Below are positions 10,054 through 19,039 of a stretch of 64,000 nt of DNA, piece after piece. The position numbers and the translations under genes are program-made. How positions within the stretch are numbered: the first letter of the stretch is position 1; each line of letters opens with the position of its first letter. This DNA comes from an uncultured Prevotella sp. (GTDB lineage: Bacteria > Bacteroidota > Bacteroidia > Bacteroidales > Bacteroidaceae): assembly GCA_944319915.1 (NCBI GenBank), contig CALUEY010000002.1:124001-188000 (forward strand). The letters run 5' to 3'. The notes under the pieces are model-generated. The model searched no databases. It was not told the origin of the DNA and worked only from the letters and a program-made list of their open reading frames with translations.

Positions 10054-10674
10054 ATGGAAGAGATTCTGAAATACTTTCCTGGGCTTACGCAGGTGCAGCG
10101 CGACCAGCTGGCCGCCCTCGGCGACCTTTATGCTGACTGGAACGCCAAAATTAACGTGATATCGCGCAAAGACATAGGCAACCTCTACGAGCACCACGTG
10201 CTCCACTCGCTGGCCATAGCCAAGGCCATAAGCTTCCGCCCCGGAACGCGTGTGCTCGACCTTGGCACCGGGGGTGGCTTCCCCGGCATACCTCTAGCCA
10301 TAATGTTCCCGCAGGTTTCTTTCAGGCTTATCGACGGCACTGGCAAGAAAATCCTCGTGGCAAGCGAGGTGGCCAAGGCCATCGGGCTGAAGAACTGCGT
10401 GGCTGAGCAGATGCGCGGCGAGATGGAGCAGGGCAAGTATGACTTTGTGGTGAGCAGGGCCGTCATGCCTCTGCCCGACCTCGTGAGGCTGGTTACGAAG
10501 AACGTTTCTGCCAAGCAGGCCAATGCCCTGCCTAACGGGCTGCTGTGCCTAAAGGGCGGTGACGTAACGCATGAGGTGCAGCCTTATCGCCACATAGCCG
10601 AGGTGATGCCTATAAGCAGCTGGTTTGAGGAAGAGTGGTTTGATGGCAAGAACGTAATATATGTTCCTATCTGA
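10054..10674 (+). CDS. rsmG: 16S rRNA (guanine-527-N7)-methyltransferase
   Basis: SAM-dependent enzyme that methylates G527 of 16S rRNA. The SAM-binding motif VLDLGTGGGFPGIPLAI is near residue 65, preceded by ISRKDIGNLYEHHVLHSL, a typical RsmG N-terminal block. The 206-residue length is normal. It follows the lipoprotein gene by 4 bases. Confidence 0.95.
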   Translation: MEEILKYFPGLTQVQRDQLAALGDLYADWNAKINVISRKDIGNLYEHHVLHSLAIAKAISFRPGTRVLDLGTGGGFPGIPLAIMFPQVSFRLIDGTGKKILVASEVAKAIGLKNCVAEQMRGEMEQGKYDFVVSRAVMPLPDLVRLVTKNVSAKQANALPNGLLCLKGGDVTHEVQPYRHIAEVMPISSWFEEEWFDGKNVIYVPI

Positions 10675-10752
10675 CGTGGCCATGCCAGGCGGGATTTTGG
10701 CCTGCCATTGGTCATTCTGCATGGATTGTGAGTAAACAAACAACTTACCTAT

Positions 10753-11397
10753 ATGCTTAACATACAACGCTTTGTGGTTAATCCGTTTCAGGAGAACTGC
10801 TACGTGGTGAGTGACGAAACGAACGAAGCCGTGGTCATAGACTGTGGCGCGTTTTATCCCGAGGAGCGCACGGCCATAGTGAAATACTTGCGCAATGGCG
10901 ACCTTGTGCCTAAGCGGCTCATTGCCACTCATGGCCATGTGGACCACAATTTCGGCAACGACACTATCTTTGCCGCCTTTGGGCTTAGACCAGAAGTGCA
11001 CCAAAAGGACGCGCAGCTGATGGCGAGCCTGCCAGAGCAGGCCATGGCCTTCTGCAAGTATAGGATGGAGGGCGACATACCGCAGGTAGGCAACTTCTTT
11101 TGCGATGGCGACACGATATGTTTCGGCAAACATGAGCTTTGCGTGTTGCCTACCCCTGGTCATACCCCTGGCTCGGTGTTCTTCCTCTGCGAGGAGGAGG
11201 GTGTGGCCTTCTCCGGCGACACGCTTTTCCGCATGAGCATAGGCCGCACCGACCTTGGGCAGGGCAGCTACGCAGACATAATGGCCAGCTTGCAGGGCCT
11301 TAAGCATAGGCTTGGCGGCAAGACCGTCATCCTGCCGGGCCACGGTCCGCAGACCACAATGGGTGAGGAGATTGCCGCTAACCCATATTTACGGTAG
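10753..11397 (+). CDS. MBL-fold metallohydrolase (glyoxalase II / YcbL-like)
   Basis: Binuclear metal hydrolase of the glyoxalase II-like branch. All metal-binding motifs are visible: THGHVDHNFG (HxHxDH), the His of PTPGHTPGSV, the Asp of FSGDTLF, and the final His of LPGHGPQTT. At 214 residues it lacks the C-terminal helical domain of true glyoxalase II, as YcbL-type proteins do. The substrate cannot be told from the sequence. Confidence 0.9.
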   Translation: MLNIQRFVVNPFQENCYVVSDETNEAVVIDCGAFYPEERTAIVKYLRNGDLVPKRLIATHGHVDHNFGNDTIFAAFGLRPEVHQKDAQLMASLPEQAMAFCKYRMEGDIPQVGNFFCDGDTICFGKHELCVLPTPGHTPGSVFFLCEEEGVAFSGDTLFRMSIGRTDLGQGSYADIMASLQGLKHRLGGKTVILPGHGPQTTMGEEIAANPYLR

Positions 11398-11399
11398 GC

Positions 11400-11427
11400 G
11401 CAGGCGCGGCGCATGACCGGCGCCTGC
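11400..11427 (+). terminator. GC-rich hairpin after the MBL hydrolase gene
   Basis: GCAGGCGC and GCGCCTGC form an 8-bp perfect stem just after the stop codon. No T-run follows, so it may be an mRNA-end structure and not a true terminator. Confidence 0.35.
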
Positions 11428-11449
11428 CGCTGAGTATTTTGGCAATGAC

Positions 11450-12007
11450 ATGGAGAAAGTTATATTAGGCATTGACCCCGGAACTAACATCATGGGGTAT
11501 GGCGTGCTCAAGGTGTGCGACAACAAGGCACAGATGGTTACCATGGGCGTAATAGACCTGCGCAAGTTTGGCGACGCTTACCTTAAGTTGGGGCATATCT
11601 TTGAGCGCGTCACGGGGATAATTGATTCTTACCTGCCCGACGAGATGGCCATCGAGGCCCCGTTCTTCGGGAAAAACGTGCAGTCGGTGCTGAAGCTGGG
11701 GCGAGCCCAAGGCACGGCAATCGCTGCCGCCATCCGCCACGGGGTTCCCATACATGAGTATGCGCCGATGAAAATCAAGGTGGCCATAACCGGGCAGGGG
11801 CAGGCATCAAAGGAGCAGGTGGCGGGGATGCTACAGCGCATACTGAAGATAGACGACCGCGATATGTGCGACTTCATGGACGCCACCGACGCGCTCGGGG
11901 CGGCTTACTGCCACTTCCTACAGATGAACAGGCCGGAGTCGCAGGCTCATTACCGCGGATGGAAAGACTTTGTGAACAAAAACCAGGCAAGGGTATGCAA
12001 AAGGTGA
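11450..12007 (+). CDS. ruvC: Holliday junction resolvase
   Basis: Endonuclease that cuts Holliday junctions after RuvAB branch migration. The catalytic acidic residues are in [13 protein letters not shown] (first Asp), [10 protein letters not shown] (Glu) and [12 protein letters not shown] (the last Asp pair). The 185-residue length is normal. The next gene starts inside its 3' end, overlapping 13 bases, so the two are translationally linked. Confidence 0.96.
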   Translation: MEKVILGIDPGTNIMGYGVLKVCDNKAQMVTMGVIDLRKFGDAYLKLGHIFERVTGIIDSYLPDEMAIEAPFFGKNVQSVLKLGRAQGTAIAAAIRHGVPIHEYAPMKIKVAITGQGQASKEQVAGMLQRILKIDDRDMCDFMDATDALGAAYCHFLQMNRPESQAHYRGWKDFVNKNQARVCKR

Positions 12008-13494
12008 TTGAGATACATGGAGGCATTGCGAGGATGCCGGAGTGGCGCATGGCTGCTCCTGTGGACTTTGAGTTGCTCGCTGGAGAGAACATCGCCATCG
12101 TTGGGCCTAACGGCGGAGGCAAGTCGATGCTCGTGAGCATTCTCACGGGGAACCACCCGCTTTTGGGCGAATGGCCCAAATACGACTTCTCGCCCAGTCG
12201 CAAGGAGCTTGTGGCTGACAACGTAAGGTACATACAGTTTACCGATTCTTACGGCGAGAATGACTCTACTTATTATCTTCAGCAGCGCTGGAACCAGCAG
12301 GAGATAGGCGAAAGTACGCCTACCGTGGCGCAGGTGCTCGACAAGGCTTACCTGCTTGCCGGCCCCGACAGCGGCGAGCGGCGCTGCTGGAAGGCCAGGC
12401 TTTACGACTTGTTTGCCATTGGCCATACGCTCGACAAGCACATCATACTGCTTTCGAGCGGCGAGCTACGCAAGGTGCAGATAATTAAGGCATTGCTGGC
12501 CATGCCGCGCCTGCTGGTGATAGACAGTCCTTTCATTGGCCTTGATGCCTCTACGCGCGCCCAGCTCAAGTCGCTGCTGGGAGTGCTGTGCAGGGAAAGT
12601 GCGCTCCAGATAGTACTTGTGCTCGCCAAGAGCGACGACATACCAGATTTCATAACCCATGTGGTTCGTGTCTGCGGCATGCGGGTATATGGCAAAACCA
12701 GCCGTGCGTCGTTCCTTGAGGGGCGCAGCATGGAAGGCGGTGGCCTGCCCCGCTGCCAGCGCGAGGCAATCGCCGCGTTGCCGGCAAAGGCAGGCGATTA
12801 TGGTGCGGGCGAGGTGGTAAACATGAGGAACTTGCATATCCAGTATGGCCGCAGGGTTATTCTCGACAGGCTCAACTGGACTGTAAGGAACGGCGAGCGG
12901 TGGGCCGTGACGGGGAAAAACGGCTCGGGGAAGAGCACGCTGCTTTCGTTGGTGTGCGCCGACAATCCCCAAGGGTATGCCTGCGACATATCTCTGTTTG
13001 GCCGCAAGCGCGGCTCGGGAGAGAGCATTTGGGAGATAAAGCGGCACATCGGCTATGTGTCGCCCGAGATGCACCGTGCTTACAAGAAGAACATACCGGC
13101 AATAAACATCGTTGCCAGTGGGCTGAAGGAGACTGTGGGGCTGTATGTCAAGCCCAAGGCAGAGGAGCTGGAGGCTTGCCGTTGGTGGATGGGCATCTTC
13201 GGGCTGGCTGGGAAAGAGGAGAGGCCTTTCCTGAAGCTGTCGAGTGGCGAGCAGCGTTTGGTGTTGCTTGCCCGTGCGTTTGTGAAAGACCCCGAGCTGC
13301 TTGTGCTCGACGAACCGTTGCATGGGCTTGACGATTGCAACAGGAAAAAGGTGACTGACATTATCGAGGCGTTTTGCCAGCGGCCTGGCAAGACGCTGCT
13401 AATGGTTTCGCACTATGCTGAAGAGTTGCCGCCGTGCATCGATCATACGCTCACCTTGGAGCGTCACTTGCCTGGTGAGGGAGATGCTTGCTGA
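11995..13494 (+). CDS. Two-domain ABC ATPase, ModF-like, first site degenerate
   Basis: A 499-residue protein made of two ABC nucleotide-binding domains with no membrane segment. Domain 1 has Walker A GPNGGGKS (residues 37-44) and signature [10 protein letters not shown]. Its Walker B region reads [12 protein letters not shown], with Ser where the catalytic Glu is expected, and its H-loop region (LVLAKSDD) lacks the His. Domain 2 is complete: GKNGSGKST near residue 306, [26 protein letters not shown] and the His of MVSHYAEE. The start at 11995 is chosen because the domain begins there; longer frames run into ruvC. It resembles ModF/PhrA-like ATPases, but no transport partner is adjacent, so its role is unknown. 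Confidence 0.85.
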   Translation: MQKVIEIHGGIARMPEWRMAAPVDFELLAGENIAIVGPNGGGKSMLVSILTGNHPLLGEWPKYDFSPSRKELVADNVRYIQFTDSYGENDSTYYLQQRWNQQEIGESTPTVAQVLDKAYLLAGPDSGERRCWKARLYDLFAIGHTLDKHIILLSSGELRKVQIIKALLAMPRLLVIDSPFIGLDASTRAQLKSLLGVLCRESALQIVLVLAKSDDIPDFITHVVRVCGMRVYGKTSRASFLEGRSMEGGGLPRCQREAIAALPAKAGDYGAGEVVNMRNLHIQYGRRVILDRLNWTVRNGERWAVTGKNGSGKSTLLSLVCADNPQGYACDISLFGRKRGSGESIWEIKRHIGYVSPEMHRAYKKNIPAINIVASGLKETVGLYVKPKAEELEACRWWMGIFGLAGKEERPFLKLSSGEQRLVLLARAFVKDPELLVLDEPLHGLDDCNRKKVTDIIEAFCQRPGKTLLMVSHYAEELPPCIDHTLTLERHLPGEGDAC

Positions 13495-14447
13495 CCTTGG
13501 CCGGGTAAGCGTAGCCTCACTACGAGCGGCAGGTGGTCGCTCACTCCATCGCGGCGGTAGCGGTAACCGTTGTACGTGCGCTTTGGCTTCACCCCGCCAT
13601 AAATTTCTTCTTCTTCAATGAGGAACGGTGAGTCGTTAACCCGGCTCCATTCGAGCAGGCCAAGCAGGGGCTTGCTCAGCAGGATGTGATCGAGGTTGCC
13701 CCACCGCCCTTTGTAGCGGTAGGTTGCCTTGGCACCGTTGCTGCCATGGGCCGCAGCAGTGGCATCGGCCATGCCGTGGGCAGCCATGGCGGCCAGCGAG
13801 CGGTCGCCGGGGTAGGCGTTGAAGTCGCCCGCAACAATGATTTTTGCCGATGGTGCCGTCTTGCGTATGGAGTCTATGGCGTTGCACAGGCGTGAGGCCA
13901 CGGCCATGCGGTGAGGCCTGGTGGCGCGTTCGCCGCCGCGTAGGCTCGGGGCATGGAGTACAAAGATGTGGAGTGTGTCGTCTGTGATGATGCGGCCTGC
14001 CACGTAGAGTATGTCGCGGGTGGCGTCCATGCCTTTCATAGGGGGAATGCGGATGGACGAATGCTTTATCGGCGCGAACGAAAATTCATGGTAAAGCAGG
14101 GCGACATCTATGCCGCGCTCGTCTGGCGAGTCGGTCATTATATATCCATATCTGGCGTTGCGCAGCAGCGAACGCTTTGTAAGGTCGCGCAGCACACTGT
14201 CGTTTTCCACCTCGCAAAGCGCCACGAGGTCGGGTATGACGCAATCCGACGAGTCTTCTCCGCACGATAGTATGGCCCTGCCGATGCTGTCGAGCTTTCG
14301 CCAATACCTATAGGGAGTCCAGTGGCGCGGTGCTTCGGGCAGAAACTCGGTGTCTTGCTTGAGCGTGTCGTGGCGGCAGTCAAACAGGTTTTCGCAGTTG
14401 AGCTGCACGATAGTCAGGAAGGAGGCGAGCAGTATGCTGAGGCACAT
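13464..14447 (-). CDS. Endonuclease/exonuclease/phosphatase-family protein
   Basis: Secreted or periplasmic member of the EEP superfamily (metal-dependent phosphodiesterase fold). The 327-residue protein begins with a short hydrophobic stretch (LSILLASFLTIVQ). It carries the expected catalytic set: QLNCENLFD, LCEVEND, IVAGDFNAYP and a C-terminal SDHLPLV. The substrate (DNA, RNA, sugar or lipid phosphate) cannot be told. Its 3' end overlaps the 3' end of the convergent ABC ATPase gene by 31 bases. The terminator of the POT gene lies just upstream of it. Confidence 0.85.
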   Translation of the reverse strand: MCLSILLASFLTIVQLNCENLFDCRHDTLKQDTEFLPEAPRHWTPYRYWRKLDSIGRAILSCGEDSSDCVIPDLVALCEVENDSVLRDLTKRSLLRNARYGYIMTDSPDERGIDVALLYHEFSFAPIKHSSIRIPPMKGMDATRDILYVAGRIITDDTLHIFVLHAPSLRGGERATRPHRMAVASRLCNAIDSIRKTAPSAKIIVAGDFNAYPGDRSLAAMAAHGMADATAAAHGSNGAKATYRYKGRWGNLDHILLSKPLLGLLEWSRVNDSPFLIEEEEIYGGVKPKRTYNGYRYRRDGVSDHLPLVVRLRLPGQGQQASPSPGK

Positions 14448-14465
14448 TGTGATGGGAAAAGAGTG

Positions 14466-14505
14466 GAAAAGGGGAAAGGTCTTGCCGAAGCTTGCCTTTC
14501 CCCTT
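14466..14505 (-). terminator. Terminator of the LysM-PorT-POT operon
   Basis: On the minus strand AAGGGGAAAGG pairs with CCTTTCCCCTT over 11 bp and is followed by a short T-run. It lies 17 bases beyond the POT transporter stop. Confidence 0.65.
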
Positions 14506-14521
14506 GGTTATTTATTGTTGC

Positions 14522-16048
14522 TTAGCAAACTTTCTCCAAGCGCTTCATGATGGAGAACATGAACAGCGCGGCCAGCAGGCAAAGCGCAGTTAGCACGGCC
14601 CACACAATCCAGAGGGGCAGCCCCCACAGTACGGCTGCCACGCTCGTGAGGTAGTTGCCTATGGCCGTGGCAGCAAACCAACCGCCCATCATCAGGCCCT
14701 TGTACTTAACCGGGGCAACCTTCGACACGAACGATATGCCCATGGGGCTGAGCAAAAGCTCGCCAAAGGTGAGCACGAGGTATGTGCTTACAAGCCAGTT
14801 GGGCGACACGCGATAGTCGCTGGCGGCCACTGCCGGGTCGGTTATCTGCTCGGGCGTGGGCAGCCCGATCGAGCCTACGCACATTATGATGTAAGCAATG
14901 CCGGCTACGAACATGCCGTAAGCGATCTTGCGTGGTGCCGACGGCTCGCGCCCGGTCTTTGCGAGCCATCCGAATATGGCCATGGAAACAGGCGTCAGGG
15001 CCACCACGAAGCAGGGATTGAACTGCTGGAAGATGGGCGCGCTCACCTTGACTGATTCTGGCAGGGTCATATATTGATATACCAATCCTGCCACAGAGAG
15101 AACAATCACGATGGCTGAGATGGTTTTCCCTTTGGATGTCTTCGACTTGAAGAGGCTGAAAAGAGCGTAGACTATCAGTATGACGAGCACGAAGTTGAAC
15201 ACGTTGAACTCCATGCCGACAAGTCCGCTTGCGCTTGTAACCACATAGTCACGGGCGAAGAACGTGAGCGTAAGGCCGTTCTGGTGGAATGACATCCAGA
15301 AGAATATCACGACGGCGAACACGAGGCAGAGGGCAACGATGCGGTCTTTGTCGCTTACATCTGGGTGGGTGGGGTCGGAGCCGATAGTCTTTGAATCGCT
15401 CTTGGCCGTTGCTGCTATGGTCTCAGCGTGCTTGAATGTCTTGCGGAAGCCGTAGTATATCGCCATGGATACTATCAGCGAGGCGCAAGCCACGCCGAAA
15501 GCATAGTGGTAAGCCTCGGCTTCGCTTACGCCAAATGAGCGTTGCGCCCAGTCCATAACCCAAACGGCAGCGCTTGGGGCGAACATCGCGCCAATGTTTA
15601 TGGCCATGTAGAATATGCTGAACGCAGCATCGCGGCGGTTGGCGTACTCGGGGGCGTCGTACAAGTTGCCCACCATCACCTGCAGGTTGCCTTTGAACAA
15701 GCCTGTGCCGAGGCTCACGAGAACGAGTGCTGCAAACATCGCAACGAGTGCAGAGGTGCCGTTTCCGAGAGGCATTGCCATAAGCAGATAGCCTATGAAC
15801 ATGATGACAATGCCCAAGGTGACCATGCGGCCGAAGCCAAACTTGTCGGCAAGGATGCCTCCGAGCAATGGCAAGAAGTAAACTAAGAATAGGAAGATTC
15901 CGTAAATCTGGCCTGCCATGGTGGCAGAAAAGCCAAAGTTGGCTTGAAGGAACAGGGTGAAGATGGCAAGCATCGTGTAGTAACCGAACCGCTCGCCGGT
16001 GTTGGCCAATGACAAAGCATATAGCCCTTTAGGTTGATTTTCGAACAT
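14522..16048 (-). CDS. POT/PTR-family peptide transporter
   Basis: Predicted proton-coupled di/tripeptide importer in the inner membrane. The 508-residue protein has about 12-14 hydrophobic segments. N-terminal POT features are visible (NTGERFGYYTMLAIFTLFL, then GGILADKFGFGRM). The usual ExxER proton-coupling motif reads NTGER, so the first Glu is replaced by Asn. Later blocks (YMAINIGAMFAPSAA, LGTGLFKGNLQVMVG) support the family. It starts 3 bases after the PorT-like gene and is the last gene of that operon. Confidence 0.88.
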   Translation of the reverse strand: MFENQPKGLYALSLANTGERFGYYTMLAIFTLFLQANFGFSATMAGQIYGIFLFLVYFLPLLGGILADKFGFGRMVTLGIVIMFIGYLLMAMPLGNGTSALVAMFAALVLVSLGTGLFKGNLQVMVGNLYDAPEYANRRDAAFSIFYMAINIGAMFAPSAAVWVMDWAQRSFGVSEAEAYHYAFGVACASLIVSMAIYYGFRKTFKHAETIAATAKSDSKTIGSDPTHPDVSDKDRIVALCLVFAVVIFFWMSFHQNGLTLTFFARDYVVTSASGLVGMEFNVFNFVLVILIVYALFSLFKSKTSKGKTISAIVIVLSVAGLVYQYMTLPESVKVSAPIFQQFNPCFVVALTPVSMAIFGWLAKTGREPSAPRKIAYGMFVAGIAYIIMCVGSIGLPTPEQITDPAVAASDYRVSPNWLVSTYLVLTFGELLLSPMGISFVSKVAPVKYKGLMMGGWFAATAIGNYLTSVAAVLWGLPLWIVWAVLTALCLLAALFMFSIMKRLEKVC

Positions 16049-16051
16049 ACG

Positions 16052-16876
16052 TTATTTAATTTTAGAGTTTTTTGTCTTCATGACATCAAAAAGGTAGGTC
16101 AGCTTTATTATGATGCTGCCGTTGTTGCTACGCCCGAAATAGTCGCGTTTTGAGTTTCCGAAGATATCGCCAAGGCCGTAATAGTATCGCCCTTCGAGCA
16201 GGAAGTGACCCACCTTGGGGTGGGAGTATTCAATGCCTAAGCCGCCGGCAATGCCGTAGTCGAACTTTCTCTCAATGTCGAGCGAGTCTTGCACGGCGTC
16301 TTTCAGCGCGCCAATGCGGTCGGCTTGGTTGCGTTCGTTGAAATTAAAGTTGGATTCTTTCTTGTCGCCAAGCAGGAATCCCACCTGCGGCCCAACTTGA
16401 AAGTAAAATTGGAACCCCTTGCGTTCGCGCCCCCAACCCAAGCGGGCGAACAGAGGTACCTGCACGTAAGTGAGCGTGCGCTGGAATTCTTCGGGCCTCC
16501 CGGTTACTTGGTTGATTACCGGTTGGTCGTCAACGGTGAGGATGTCTTCTTTCCATCCCGCTTGCGCAAAGTTCACTTCGCCCACCAGGGCGCACACGCT
16601 TTTGAAGTACTTCTCGCAGGTGTAGCGCACTGTTAGGCCGCCGGTAAGCCCCCCGAGCATCCCTTGCGGTATGTCAGGGTTGAACCCCACGTTGCTAAGC
16701 ATATACCCCCCGTTTACTCCTACGCTCAGTTCGCTGCGGTGCTCGCCTATCTGTGCGTTGGCGGCAAGCGGCATGATGATGGCGAGGAAAATAGCAATGG
16801 CAGTTCGCTGAAGCCAGCTTGTTTTCTTGTTTACCGCTCTCATGCGGAGGTCAGTGTCTTGCATAAACGTCTGCAA
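16052..16876 (-). CDS. PorT-like outer-membrane beta-barrel protein
   Basis: Porin-family barrel of the OMP_b-brl_2 type. A signal peptide (AIAIFLAIIMPLAANAQ) lies about residues 25-42, followed by alternating hydrophobic strands typical of an eight-strand barrel, such as ELSVGVNGGYMLSNVGF and FDYGIAGGLGIEYSH. A start at the later Met (16843) would give a more usual signal length. In Porphyromonas, PorT takes part in type IX secretion. Here the operon partner has LysM and the divergent gene has a CHU_C domain, which fits an envelope role, but the T9SS link is inference. Confidence 0.75.
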   Translation of the reverse strand: MQTFMQDTDLRMRAVNKKTSWLQRTAIAIFLAIIMPLAANAQIGEHRSELSVGVNGGYMLSNVGFNPDIPQGMLGGLTGGLTVRYTCEKYFKSVCALVGEVNFAQAGWKEDILTVDDQPVINQVTGRPEEFQRTLTYVQVPLFARLGWGRERKGFQFYFQVGPQVGFLLGDKKESNFNFNERNQADRIGALKDAVQDSLDIERKFDYGIAGGLGIEYSHPKVGHFLLEGRYYYGLGDIFGNSKRDYFGRSNNGSIIIKLTYLFDVMKTKNSKIK

Positions 16877-16885
16877 ATGATAGCG

Positions 16886-18265
16886 TTAGAAGTTGATGGT
16901 TTCCACCTTGTGGCCCGGAGTGTAGTGAACGAACAGTATGCTCCGGTTTTGGTAGCCTCCGTTGCCTATCCGTTCAAAATGCAGCGGTGTCTGTATTGGG
17001 GTGTAGCCTGCCATGCCTCGTGCGCCGTTGAACTTGTCGCCATACAAGTGGAGCCCCTTGATGAAATAGTAGGCTTGGTCAAACCCGGTGATGGCGAAGC
17101 GTGGCAAAGCTTGCATCATGTCCTCATGGAAGTTCCATCTGTATTTCTGTTCAATGCGGGCTGTACGTGCCGACAGTGGGTTCATGTAGAAAGAGGCCGG
17201 GATGTAAACGTTGAACTTGTAATAATTGTCAAGGTCATACTTCGTGTACATCATCCATTCTGTATATCCAAACATGCTTACGGCCAGGTTGGGGTCGTTC
17301 ATGGTGAGGTTGCTGAGCTTGGCGAAAGCGATGTTGAGTTGCGGGGATCGGCCAGAGTTGAGTATGACAACGTTTGGCTGCTCCTTGCTGAACGCTTTAG
17401 CGAAGTATGCCTCGCTTGACTTCAGGTTAGTGATGGAATACTTCCGCCCCATGCTTTCAAGGCGTTTCCTAAGCCCGAACGTGAAGATGCCTTTCTTGCT
17501 TGTGGTGTCGTTGCAGTCTATGAACACGGCGTGATATCCAGCGAATTTCTCCAGAAAACGGGCTATTACGGCTTCGTTGTATTCGTTTGCGTCTTGGTAA
17601 ACTTGGAAGATGTTGGGGTTCGACTTTACCTCTGGGGCGTTGATGGAGAAAGGAATCAGCACTTTTATGTCGTGCTTCTTGGCAAAGTCAGACAAGGCTT
17701 TCACCTGCGTGGAATAAAGCGGGCCGATGATGAGGTCGCATCTTGCGGCGTCCTTATCCTTCAAGGTGTTCTTTATGTCGGCCCCTTCTGGCACGTTCCA
17801 AGCGTGCATGTCGACTGAAATGCCGTTGTGCTTAAGGCTGTCGCAGGCCATCAGCACACCGCGGTAATATTCCACCATGCGCCTGCCGTCGCCATTGTCG
17901 TCGTGCAGGGGGAGCATCACGCCAACCCTTATGGCGCGGTTGCGGATGTCGTCGGCTTGCTTGTTGGCAGGGTGTTGTGCCTCCGTTTCTTTATTAGAGG
18001 AAGTGGTTTGCGCTGTTTGTGCTGCTTTGGGATATGGTATGAACACATAGTCGCCTTTCTTCAGCTTGTAGTCTGGTTGTTTCATTTCCGGGTTGGCATC
18101 CTTCAGCTCCTCAATGGTGATGCCATTGTCGCGGGCTATCCCGAAGATGGTTTCCTTGCGCTTCACCTTGTGGATGTCTTTCCATTTTGTGGTTTGTGCC
18201 AAGGCCGTTTCGGCAATGAAAGCAATGCCGAGCATCAGCAGCAAATATCTCAGACGTAACTTCAT
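16886..18265 (-). CDS. LysM-domain periplasmic-binding-fold protein
   Basis: Envelope protein of 459 residues with three parts. There is a signal peptide (residues 1-23, ending in ALAQ) and one LysM domain (about residues 30-75: HKVKRKETIFGIARDNG, then LKKGDYVFIP) that should bind peptidoglycan. After a low-complexity linker comes a type I periplasmic-binding fold (about residues 110-459: IRVGVMLPLHDDNGDG, then DLIIGPLYS). The Leu/Ile/Val-binding-like domain may be structural and need not bind amino acids. It is the first gene of the operon with the PorT-like barrel and POT transporter, 9 bases upstream of the barrel gene. Confidence 0.85.
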   Translation of the reverse strand: MKLRLRYLLLMLGIAFIAETALAQTTKWKDIHKVKRKETIFGIARDNGITIEELKDANPEMKQPDYKLKKGDYVFIPYPKAAQTAQTTSSNKETEAQHPANKQADDIRNRAIRVGVMLPLHDDNGDGRRMVEYYRGVLMACDSLKHNGISVDMHAWNVPEGADIKNTLKDKDAARCDLIIGPLYSTQVKALSDFAKKHDIKVLIPFSINAPEVKSNPNIFQVYQDANEYNEAVIARFLEKFAGYHAVFIDCNDTTSKKGIFTFGLRKRLESMGRKYSITNLKSSEAYFAKAFSKEQPNVVILNSGRSPQLNIAFAKLSNLTMNDPNLAVSMFGYTEWMMYTKYDLDNYYKFNVYIPASFYMNPLSARTARIEQKYRWNFHEDMMQALPRFAITGFDQAYYFIKGLHLYGDKFNGARGMAGYTPIQTPLHFERIGNGGYQNRSILFVHYTPGHKVETINF

Positions 18266-18292
18266 ATCTCTGTTATTTTCGATAATCGCCTA

Positions 18293-18300
18293 CAAAATTA
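18293..18300 (-). promoter_or_regulatory. Bacteroidetes-type -7 box for the LysM operon
   Basis: Minus-strand TAATTTTG, 27 bases before the LysM gene start. It is paired with a divergent box on the plus strand at 18334. Confidence 0.5.
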
Positions 18301-18333
18301 CCAAAAAAGCGCGGATAAATCAACATAAATAGC

Positions 18334-18341
18334 TAATTTTG
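18334..18341 (+). promoter_or_regulatory. Bacteroidetes-type -7 box for the CHU_C gene and uvrA
   Basis: Plus-strand TAATTTTG, 20 bases before the ATG at 18362. Confidence 0.5.
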
Positions 18342-18361
18342 CACATTATATTTTGCATACG

Positions 18362-19039
18362 ATGAGAATCAGGCTAATATTAACAATGTCTTTGCTGGCG
18401 TTGCTGTCTACCGTGGCAAAGGCCGATTTTGCCCCAACGGCTTATTATACAGTTGATGGTGTTGACATGGAGTCGACCGACGTAATCAATGACGCACAGG
18501 CACCGCTTTTGGTCACCTTCAGGGCAAACCCCTCAAACCTCGGCGATGTCACCCCAACCTACGAGTGGCGTTTCACCCGTGAGGGCAGCACCGAGCCGTT
18601 CATGGTTAGGTATGAGGAGGAAACTACATACGAGTTTCGGGAGTCTGGGTCAACGAGCGTTTCGCTCTATGTGGCTTATAGCGACTCTACGGAGGCTGAG
18701 CTGATTTCCACCATCAGGGTGAGCGTGAGCACGAGCGTGCTTGAGATGCCCAATGCTTTCTCGCCAAACGGCGATGGCATCAACGACATTTACAAAGCGA
18801 AGGACACCCACAAGAGCATAGTGGAGTTTCATGCCTACATCTTTAATAGGTGGGGCCAGAAGATATTCGACTGGACAAGCATAGACGACGGTTGGGACGG
18901 GACGTTCCATGGCAAACCCGTAGGCGCCGGCGTGTATTTCGTGCTCGTTAAGGCCAAGGGAGCCGACGGCACTGAATACAACATAAAGAAAGACGTTAAC
19001 CTCATGCGCGACTACACCGAGGGAGGGGTGCAGCAATGA
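18362..19039 (+). CDS. CHU_C (gliding-motility-type) C-terminal domain protein
   Basis: Secreted protein of about 225 residues. A signal peptide (about residues 1-21, ending in AKA) precedes a PKD-like region (TPTYEWRFTREG...) and a C-terminal CHU_C domain: MPNAFSPNGDGINDIYK, then FNRWGQKIFDW and PVGAGVYFVLVKA. In T9SS-bearing Bacteroidetes this domain acts as a secretion and attachment signal on large surface proteins; here it makes up nearly half of a small protein. I use the ATG at 18362 and not the TTG at 18353. The stop overlaps the uvrA start (ATGA), an odd pairing with a repair gene. Confidence 0.85.
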   Translation: MRIRLILTMSLLALLSTVAKADFAPTAYYTVDGVDMESTDVINDAQAPLLVTFRANPSNLGDVTPTYEWRFTREGSTEPFMVRYEEETTYEFRESGSTSVSLYVAYSDSTEAELISTIRVSVSTSVLEMPNAFSPNGDGINDIYKAKDTHKSIVEFHAYIFNRWGQKIFDWTSIDDGWDGTFHGKPVGAGVYFVLVKAKGADGTEYNIKKDVNLMRDYTEGGVQQ

